DNA from: Streptomyces qaidamensis
Lineage (GTDB): Bacteria; Actinomycetota; Actinomycetes; Streptomycetales; Streptomycetaceae
Assembly: GCF_001611795.1 (NCBI RefSeq)
Contig: NZ_CP015098.1
Span: 7,502,001-7,566,000, forward strand
DNA length: 64,000 nucleotides
Direction: 5' to 3'
Part shown: piece after piece, positions 58,098-64,000 of the stretch
Numbering within the stretch: position 1 is the first letter of the stretch
Layout of the letters: each line of letters opens with the position of its first letter
Notes under the pieces: generated by a model
Told to the model about the DNA's origin: nothing
Databases searched by the model: none
What the model saw: only the letters and a program-made list of their open reading frames with translations
Made by a program: the position numbers and the translations under genes

Positions 58098-58122
58098 GGG
58101 ATCACCCGTGGGGGGTGATCCC
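58098..58122. promoter_or_regulatory. Perfect 10+10 palindrome between divergent channel and HdeD genes
   Basis: GGGATCACCC, a 5-nt gap, then GGGTGATCCC. It lies between the K+ channel start (58032) and the HdeD-like start (58198), the place for an operator controlling both. Confidence 0.6.
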
Positions 58123-58197
58123 GAGGCCGCCGGGGCACGCGACGCTGCTCGACAAGGGCGTTCCCGCAGACCGGCGGATCGCCGGTGAGGAGGAGCC

Positions 58198-58860
58198 ATG
58201 GCCACGTCACCGGGTCAGGGGCCACGTGCCGGAGCCGAGTACGATCCCGCAGGGCCGGCGTACAGCCCCGCGGGCGACCCCGCGCAGCTCCTGGCGGCCC
58301 TCGGACGCTCCTGGACGTGGATCCTCGCCTCGGCGGTGGCGACGCTCGTGCCGGGCATCCTGCTCCTGGTCTGGCCCGAGGCCACCCTGCACGTCGTGGC
58401 GGTGCTGATGGGCCTGTACCTGCTGGCGGCCGGAGCGTTCCGCTTCGTCGCGACCTTCGCCCGGCAGGAGCAGGGCCACCGCCTGCCCAGTCTGCTCCTG
58501 GCCGTGCTGTACGTGCTGGCCGGAGTGCTGTGCCTGAGGAATCCGCTGCAGACCATCACCGCGCTGTCGCTGATCGTCGGCCTCGTCTGGCTGGTGTCCG
58601 GCATCCTCACGCTCTACACCGCCCTCGCCGCCCGGGACCTGCCGCACCGCGGCTTCGTCCTGGGCGCCGCGGTGCTGGGCATCGTCGCGGGCATCGTGGT
58701 GCTGGCCCTGCCCGCGGAGTCGGCCCGCGCGCTGACCCGGCTGCTCGGCCTGTGGCTCGTCCTGCTCGGACTGGCCGAGGCGGGGCTCGCGTTCGCCTGG
58801 CGGGCCGCGCTGGGTGGATCGTCCACCGCCGTTCCGCACGGCTCCACCGGGAACGTCTGA
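58198..58860 (+). CDS. HdeD family membrane protein (DUF308)
   Basis: 220 residues. After about 35 polar residues come six membrane helices in three similar pairs: WTWILASAVATLVPGILLLV, TLHVVAVLMGLYLLAAGAF, LLLAVLYVLAGVLCL, ITALSLIVGLVWLVSGILTL, FVLGAAVLGIVAGIVVLAL and RLLGLWLVLLGLAEAGLAF. That matches the HdeD/DUF308 family linked to acid and envelope stress. GGAGG precedes the ATG. First gene of a plus-strand series running to 62.1 kb. Confidence 0.92.
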   Translation: MATSPGQGPRAGAEYDPAGPAYSPAGDPAQLLAALGRSWTWILASAVATLVPGILLLVWPEATLHVVAVLMGLYLLAAGAFRFVATFARQEQGHRLPSLLLAVLYVLAGVLCLRNPLQTITALSLIVGLVWLVSGILTLYTALAARDLPHRGFVLGAAVLGIVAGIVVLALPAESARALTRLLGLWLVLLGLAEAGLAFAWRAALGGSSTAVPHGSTGNV

Positions 58861-58913
58861 GCCGGCGGGACACGGGACGGCGACAGGCCGTTCACCGCAT
58901 TCGAGGAGCAGCC

Positions 58914-60268
58914 ATGGCCCCGACCGACGGCTCCGTCCCGCCACCTCCTGCCGAGGGGAGTGAGGCATCGGGGCGCTTCCTGAGCACGGAAGAACACGCG
59001 GAGTACGAGCGGCTGCGCCGGAACGCCGGCGTACGCCACCGCCGGCTGCGCTACTCCGGCGCCGGTGTGCTGCTCGTCCTGGCCCTGCTGCTCGCGCCGC
59101 TGTCGGTCGTCGCCGTCTGGGTGGACGAGCAGGTCTCCGACACGGGCCGGTACGTGCAGACCGTGGCACCGCTCGCCTCGGACCCGGCGGTCCAGGACGT
59201 GGTGACCGACCGGATGACCGACCGCGTCGTGGCCCAGGTGGATGTCGAGGCGGTGACGGATGCGCTCACGCGGACGCTGGCGGACGCCGGGGCGCCGCCG
59301 CGCGTGGTGGAGGCGTCCGAGTCCCTCGCTGGGCCCCTGCGCTCCGCCGTCCGCGACGTCGTGGACCGGACCATCAGCCGCGTCGTGACCAGCGATGTCT
59401 TCGCGCAGGTGTGGGAGGGCGCCAACACGCGGGCGCACGCCGCCGTGGTGAGCATGCTCACCGGAGAGCGCGAGGGCGCGCTCCGCGCCGAGGGCGACAC
59501 CGTGCAACTCGACCTCGGCCAGGTGGTCGACGAGGTGCAACAGCGTCTCGTCGACGCGGGCTTCGACAAGGCCGCGGCCATCCCGGACACCGACCGGACC
59601 ATCACGCTGTTCCAAGCCGAGGAACTGGGCAAGGCGAAGGATGCGATGAGGCTGCTGGACACCATGGGTACCTGGCTGCCCGTGCTGACCGTCGCCCTGG
59701 CCGCCCTCGCCGTGTGGACCGCTCCCCGGCACCGGCGCATGCTGCTGGTCACGGCTGTCGGCGTCGGCGTGATGATGATCGTGTTCCTGGTGGCGCTCGC
59801 CCTCCTGCGGCGGGTCTACCTGGATGCCGTGCCGAGCGCGACGCTGCCGCCGGACGCCGCCGCGGCGATCTACGACACCTTCGTCCGCTTCCTGCGCGAC
59901 AGCACCCGCACCCTCCTCGTGGTGGCCGTGATCACCGCACTGGCCGCCTACCTCTACGGCCCCGGGCGCGGGGCCCGGCTGTCCGGAACCTCGCCCGCCG
60001 GGGCACCTCGGCCGTCGGCCGGGGCCTGTCCCGTGCCGGGCTGCGCACCGGATCCGCCGGCCTCGCCCTGGCGGAGCACCGCTCGTGGACCACCGGCATC
60101 GTCATCGGCTCGGGCGTGCTGGCCCTCGTCCTGTGGAACCACCCCACGGCCGGCGCGGTCGCGCTCGTGGCGGGCCTGGTCGTCGTCGTGCTGATCGTCC
60201 TGGAGACGCTCGCCGCTGCCGCACAGGGCCCGGACACGACGCGAACGGGCCCGGCCGCGGCTCCATGA
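58914..60268 (+). pseudogene. Integral membrane protein with probable frameshift near 59975
   Basis: From the ATG at 58914 the frame reads cleanly for about 354 residues: FLSTEEHAEYERLRRNAGVR, a first helix GVLLVLALLLAPLSVVAVWV, a long extracytoplasmic domain (VQDVVTDRMTDRVVAQVDVE) and helices to ALAAYLYGPGRG. In the GC run GGGCCCGG (59971-59978) the frame shifts: as written, a Pro/Arg/Ser-rich tail stops at 60194. The neighbouring frame continues sensibly as RGTSAVGRGLSRAGLRTGSA, a final helix IVIGSGVLALVLWNH and another, to 60268. One added base restores about 451 residues. Real mutation or sequencing error cannot be told apart here. Confidence 0.85.
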
Positions 60269-60271
60269 GCC

Positions 60272-61153
60272 ATGTCCGGCACCGCCGCCCCGCATCCGCC
60301 GTCCCGCAGGTCGAGGGCCGAGCGGATCTCGTCGCACCTGAGGTCCGGCCCCGCGGCCCGGCTGCTGCCCCGGCTGGTCGCGCTCAACATCGTGGAAGGG
60401 GCGGTCCGGCTGGCCGCCCAGGCCTTCCTAGCCGCGCTGCCCCTGCTGATGACGGTGGCGGCGTTCGCACCCGACGGCGTCCAGGACCTGCTGGCCGACG
60501 CGCTCCAGGAGCTGTTCAGGGTCCGGGGCGACACGCTGGAGGAGGTGCGGCGCGCCTTCGAGGCGACCGGGCCCACCGCGAACACGGTCGGGGCTGTGGG
60601 CTTGCTGGTCACGCTCGCTTCGGCGACCGCCTTCAGCCGGGCGCTCCAGGCGGTGTGCCAGCGGTGCTGGAACCCGCCCCGGGCCCCGCTGCGGGAGGCG
60701 GCCTGGCGCTGGCCGCTGTGGCTGCTGGTCTGGCTCGTCCACCTGCTCCTCCAGGCGCCGATGCGTGGCGGCTTCGGCGTCGGCCCGGTTCTCGGAGCGG
60801 TGCTGTCCCTGCTCGGGGCGACGCTGCTGTGGTGGTGGTCGCAGCACCTGTTGCTGAGTGCCAGGGTCGGCTGGAGCGAGCTGCTGCCGGGAGCGGTCCT
60901 GGCGGGGACGGGGACGGTCGTCCTCAGCTGGGCGGCCCGTCTGCTGATGCCCACGGCCATGGACCGCAGCCTGGAGGAGTTCGGCCTGCTGGGGCCGGTG
61001 TTCACCTTTCTGTCGTGGCTGATCGCGGTCTTCCTGGTGGCCGTCTCGGGGCTGGCGCTCGGCGAGACGGTGGCCACGTCCGGCTGGTACCGCAAGGTGC
61101 TCGACGCCCGCCGCCGGCCGCGCGGCGGCCGCACGATCACCCGCCCCGGGTGA
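60272..61153 (+). CDS. YihY/virulence factor BrkB family membrane protein
   Basis: 293 residues with about six membrane helices: AAQAFLAALPLLMTVAAFA, ANTVGAVGLLVTLASATAFS, WPLWLLVWLVHLLLQAP, VGPVLGAVLSLLGATLLW, LLPGAVLAGTGTVVLSWAA and FLSWLIAVFLVAVSGLALGE. The arrangement fits YihY/BrkB proteins, now seen as transporter-like membrane proteins rather than RNase BN. It starts three bases after the end of the preceding gene's restored frame, supporting that frame. Part of the envelope block. Confidence 0.88.
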   Translation: MSGTAAPHPPSRRSRAERISSHLRSGPAARLLPRLVALNIVEGAVRLAAQAFLAALPLLMTVAAFAPDGVQDLLADALQELFRVRGDTLEEVRRAFEATGPTANTVGAVGLLVTLASATAFSRALQAVCQRCWNPPRAPLREAAWRWPLWLLVWLVHLLLQAPMRGGFGVGPVLGAVLSLLGATLLWWWSQHLLLSARVGWSELLPGAVLAGTGTVVLSWAARLLMPTAMDRSLEEFGLLGPVFTFLSWLIAVFLVAVSGLALGETVATSGWYRKVLDARRRPRGGRTITRPG

Positions 61154-61233
61154 GGCGGCCCGGTCCGGGCCGCGAGCACGCTGAGGACGGCACGCAACGG
61201 CTGCCGGGCGGGTGCCCGGGACGGAGGAGTGAC

Positions 61234-61704
61234 ATGAGTGCGCAGACCTACCTGGCGTACGACTTTCCACTGCTCAGCGCCTTCTGGGCGATGCTGTGGT
61301 TCTTCCTGTGGATCATGTGGTTCGTGCTGCTCTTCCGGATCGTCTTCGACATCTTCCGCGACGACTCGCTGAGCGGCTGGGCCAAGACGGGCTGGCTGGC
61401 GTTCTGCATCGTCCTGCCCTTCCTCGGAGTGTTCGTCTACGTCATCGCCCGCGGCAAGAACATGGGACGCAGAGAGATCGCGCACGCCCGCGAGCAGCAG
61501 GACGCCATGGACAGCTACATACGGCAGACCGCCCGGGGCGGCGACGACCGGCCCAGCAGCGTCGACGAACTCGCCAGGCTGTCCGAGATCCGCGCCCGCG
61601 GCGACATCACGGACGAGGAGTTCCGCAAGGCCAAGGACCTGGTCCTGAGCGGGGCCGGCCCGTCGGCACCCGCGCCGCACACCACCTCCACCTCCGGTCG
61701 CTGA
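61234..61704 (+). CDS. PLDc_N / SHOCT domain membrane protein
   Basis: 156 residues with a near-perfect GGAGGAG site. Two membrane helices (FWAMLWFFLWIMWFVLLFRI and TGWLAFCIVLPFLGVFVYVI) form a PLDc_N-like unit; IVFDIFRDDSLSGWAKTGW links them. The cytoplasmic tail ends in a SHOCT motif (VDELARLSEIRARGDITDEE, then FRKAKDLVL). Such proteins are thought to bind oligomers or assist envelope stress; the exact role is unknown. Confidence 0.9.
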   Translation: MSAQTYLAYDFPLLSAFWAMLWFFLWIMWFVLLFRIVFDIFRDDSLSGWAKTGWLAFCIVLPFLGVFVYVIARGKNMGRREIAHAREQQDAMDSYIRQTARGGDDRPSSVDELARLSEIRARGDITDEEFRKAKDLVLSGAGPSAPAPHTTSTSGR

Positions 61705-61736
61705 CCGCGCCGGACGCAGCAGAAACGAGGCAGCTT

Positions 61737-62153
61737 ATGACCGCCACACACCCCACCCACGGGCGCAGGACGGCGAAGCACGGCCTGGCCACCGGCATGA
61801 TGGTCTTCGCGGCCGTCATGCTCATGATCGCCGGGATCCTCGCCGTGATGCGCGGCATCGCGGCCATCGCCGAGGACGAGGTCTTCGTCTCGACCCCCAA
61901 CTACGTCTTCGCCTTCGACCTCACCGGCTGGGGCTGGATCCACCTCGCCCTGGGCGTGGTCGCCGTGCTCGTCAGCATGGGCCTGTTCCAGGGTTCGGGC
62001 TGGGCGCGCGTCGCCGGCGTGGGCATCGCCGGACTCGTCATCATCGCCAACTTCCTCTCCCTGCCGGCCTACCCGGTCTGGTCGGTGGTCATGATCGCGA
62101 TGTCCGCGTTCATCATCTGGGCCCTGTGCACCCCAAGCAGGGGTGATGCCTGA
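61737..62153 (+). CDS. Four-helix membrane protein (DUF7144-like)
   Basis: 138 residues. After a short basic N-terminus come four membrane helices: GMMVFAAVMLMIAGILAVMR, IHLALGVVAVLVSMGLF, VAGVGIAGLVIIANFLSLPA and VWSVVMIAMSAFIIWAL. A conserved EVFVSTPNYVFAFDLTGWGW loop separates the first two. This matches a common streptomycete membrane family (DUF7144, from memory). Last plus-strand gene of the block; convergent with the phosphatase by 11 bp. Confidence 0.87.
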   Translation: MTATHPTHGRRTAKHGLATGMMVFAAVMLMIAGILAVMRGIAAIAEDEVFVSTPNYVFAFDLTGWGWIHLALGVVAVLVSMGLFQGSGWARVAGVGIAGLVIIANFLSLPAYPVWSVVMIAMSAFIIWALCTPSRGDA

Positions 62154-62164
62154 GCCGTCGCGGC

Positions 62165-64000
62165 TCAGGCCCGCGTACGGACCAGCAGCAGGGCCACGTC
62201 GTCGTCCGGTTCGGGACTCAGCGCGCTGAGCAGACTGTCGCTCGCGCGCTGCAGGCTGGGCCCCGCGTTTTCGAGCAGGCGGGTCAGCGTGTCGAGACCC
62301 GTGTCGATCGGCTCCGCGCGGTTCTCCACCAGCCCGTCCGTGTAGAGGGCGAGCAGGGAGCCCGGGGGGAGATCCACCTCCACCGTGCCGAACTCCACGC
62401 CGCCGACCCCGAGCGGCACACCGCCCGGCACGTCGAGGAGCTTCGCGCTGTCGTCCGCCCCGGCGAGGACCGGCGGCAGATGCCCGGCGCTGGACAGCTC
62501 GCAGGTGCCGCGCTCCAGGTCGCACACCGCGTACACGCACGTGGCGATCGCGTCACCCAGCGAGCCGGCGATGTCGTCGAGGTGGCGCAGCAGCTCGGCC
62601 GGCGGGAGGTCCAGCCGGGCCAGCGCCCGCGTCGCGGTGCTCAGCTGCCCCATGATCGCCGCGGCCTGGACGCCCTTGCCCATGACGTCCCCGACGACCA
62701 GCGCGGTGCGCCGCGGGCCCAGCGGCAGGACGTCGTACCAGTCGCCGCCGACCTCGCTGAGGGCCGGACGGTAACGGGCGGCGATGTCCAGCCCCTCCCG
62801 CTCGGCGGGCGTGCTGGGCAGCAGGCTGCGCTGCAGGGTCAGGGCCGTGCCGCGCTCGCGGCCGTAGAGGCGGGCGTTGTCGATGCAGATCGCGGCCCGG
62901 GCGGCGAGCTCGGAGGCGAGCACCTGGTCCCGGTCGTCGAAGGGGCGCTCGTTGACCGTGCGGTACAGCGAGAGCGTGCCGAGCACCTTGCCCCGGGCCA
63001 CCAGCGGCAGCGCCAGGTAGGAGTGGGCACCGGCCTCGTGCAGGGCCTGGGCGGCCCGTGAGTCCCGGGCCAGACGCCGCAGCATCTTGCCGTCCACGCG
63101 CTCGACCAGGACCGGGCGGGCACTGCGCACGCACTGCATGATGACCCGCGACGAGCCGTACGTGGCGAGCTCACCCACCGGGTCGGCGGCGTGGATGGCG
63201 TCGGTGGGATAACCGGCGGCGACGGCCAGCGCCCGGAACTCGGCCGGAGCGCCGCCCGACACGGGCGTGATGGTGCCGCCTGCCACGACCGACTCCAGGA
63301 CGTCCACGGCGGCCAGATCCGCGAGATGCGGCACGACCACGCCGGCCAGCTCCCGGGCGGTCTGCTGGAGGTCGAGCGTGGTGCCGATCTTCACGCCCGC
63401 GTCGGCGATCACCGACAGGTGCTGGCGCGCCTGCGCGACCTCGGCCGCGGCCTGCTGGCGCTCGGTCACGTCCAGCACGGCCATCGCCAGCCCGAGCACC
63501 CGGCCGTCGGTGTCCTCGATGCGGTGGTACGACTCCGAGTAGGCGCGGTCCTGGAGATCCGCCGCGGTACGCCCGACGGTCTGCTGGTCGAGGAGGGGTC
63601 TGCCGGTCTCCAGCACGTGCCGCATCCGGGCCTCGATGGCCGTCACGTCCAGATCCGGCAGCACCTCACCCACCCGGCGCCCCAGCACGGCCTCCTCGGG
63701 CATGCCGTTGATCCGCTCCAGCGCGGGATTGACCCCGACCCAGCGCAAGTCGTTGTCGAAGACGGCGATGCCGAGCGGGGTCTGGTTGACGAGGCTGTGC
63801 GAGAGGGCGAGGTCGCGCTCCACCTGCCGTACGGTCGTCGCGTCCGTGGCGAGTCCCAGCAGGTGGGGCTGCCCCTCGGGGTCGAGAAGACGCATCGTGC
63901 GGAACTCCACGGCGCGTTCCGTGCCGTCGCGGTGCCGCAGCGGGAAGACACCGGCCCACCGGGCCCCCGTGCTGACCTGGGCGAAGAGCTCCCTGCCGCG
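62165..64000 (-). CDS. PAS-GAF-PP2C (SpoIIE) serine phosphatase, N-terminus cut by window edge
   Basis: About 612 C-terminal residues are visible and the frame continues past the right edge. A PAS tail is followed by a second PAS (SLVNQTPLGIAVFDNDLRWV, PALERINGMPEEAVLG), a GAF domain (ADAGVKIGTTLDLQQTAREL to RAAICIDNARLYGRER) and a PP2C/SpoIIE domain with metal Asp in EVGGDWYDVLPL, GDVMGKGVQAA and LYTDGLVENR. This type dephosphorylates anti-anti-sigma factors in partner-switching stress control of SigB-like factors. A GTG at 63910 is not the true start, since upstream codons carry PAS sequence. Confidence 0.92.
   Translation of the reverse strand, partial: RGRELFAQVSTGARWAGVFPLRHRDGTERAVEFRTMRLLDPEGQPHLLGLATDATTVRQVERDLALSHSLVNQTPLGIAVFDNDLRWVGVNPALERINGMPEEAVLGRRVGEVLPDLDVTAIEARMRHVLETGRPLLDQQTVGRTAADLQDRAYSESYHRIEDTDGRVLGLAMAVLDVTERQQAAAEVAQARQHLSVIADAGVKIGTTLDLQQTARELAGVVVPHLADLAAVDVLESVVAGGTITPVSGGAPAEFRALAVAAGYPTDAIHAADPVGELATYGSSRVIMQCVRSARPVLVERVDGKMLRRLARDSRAAQALHEAGAHSYLALPLVARGKVLGTLSLYRTVNERPFDDRDQVLASELAARAAICIDNARLYGRERGTALTLQRSLLPSTPAEREGLDIAARYRPALSEVGGDWYDVLPLGPRRTALVVGDVMGKGVQAAAIMGQLSTATRALARLDLPPAELLRHLDDIAGSLGDAIATCVYAVCDLERGTCELSSAGHLPPVLAGADDSAKLLDVPGGVPLGVGGVEFGTVEVDLPPGSLLALYTDGLVENRAEPIDTGLDTLTRLLENAGPSLQRASDSLLSALSPEPDDDVALLLVRTRA

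Overview
The window is about 64 kb of very GC-rich actinobacterial DNA with strong G/C bias at third codon positions. Gene content fits Streptomyces: a fused PcaL, a GluA-type ATPase, a PucR-controlled pyrimidine/hydantoin catabolic block, a MalT-like LuxR regulator, a SpoIIE/PP2C phosphatase, leaderless starts and many short membrane stress proteins. No rRNA, tRNA or CRISPR array was seen. All calls come from reading the sequence; no database search was run.

Region 1 (1-7.1 kb): a TetR gene faces a minus-strand operon of SDR, Baeyer-Villiger monooxygenase, SMP-30/NHL propeller, drug-type MFS exporter and second SDR (cut by the left edge). Most junctions are 4-bp stop/start overlaps. The set reads as an alcohol > ketone > lactone > hydroxy acid route under two palindromic operators.

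Region 2 (7.1-17.3 kb): an apparently acquired block with an IS630-type transposase remnant at one end and a complete ISAs1-like IS (frameshifted transposase, matching terminal repeats) at the other. Inside are an HSL-type esterase and a LacI-controlled glycoside operon (MFS, GH2, Gfo/Idh oxidoreductase, GH1) with two operator copies 21 bp apart.

Region 3 (17.5-32.2 kb): ordinary chromosomal genes: an isolated pcaL whose lactonase nucleophile position reads Ala, an MBL-fold protein, exonuclease III, a secreted GDSL hydrolase, an isolated gluA, a secreted S15/CocE-type hydrolase, a gamma-glutamyltransferase, a ClpC-like unfoldase, and a methionine aminopeptidase divergent from a small HTH regulator over apparently leaderless promoters. 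A 168-bp element with perfect 28-bp inverted arms lies between xthA and the GDSL gene.

Region 4 (32.3-43.8 kb): a 779-aa protein carrying two minisatellites, then a pyrimidine/hydantoin degradation block: two beta-ureidopropionase-type nitrilases, an omega-aminotransferase, a PucR regulator, dihydropyrimidinase, an F420/LLM-type oxidoreductase and an NCS1 permease. No dihydropyrimidine dehydrogenase is present, so the LLM protein is a candidate for the missing reductive step.

Region 5 (43.8-53.5 kb): a DUF3558-like exported protein, a cytosolic GGT-like enzyme, an inositol-monophosphatase-family enzyme, a FAD oxidoreductase translationally coupled to a macrodomain protein behind a 21-nt palindrome, a class II glutamine amidotransferase and a large LuxR regulator.

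Region 6 (53.5-64 kb): a membrane and stress block: DHA2 MFS pump, small membrane proteins, a DUF2252 protein, a two-TM K+ channel, an HdeD-like protein, a membrane protein with a probable frameshift, a YihY-family protein, a PLDc_N/SHOCT protein, and a PAS-GAF-PP2C phosphatase running off the right edge.
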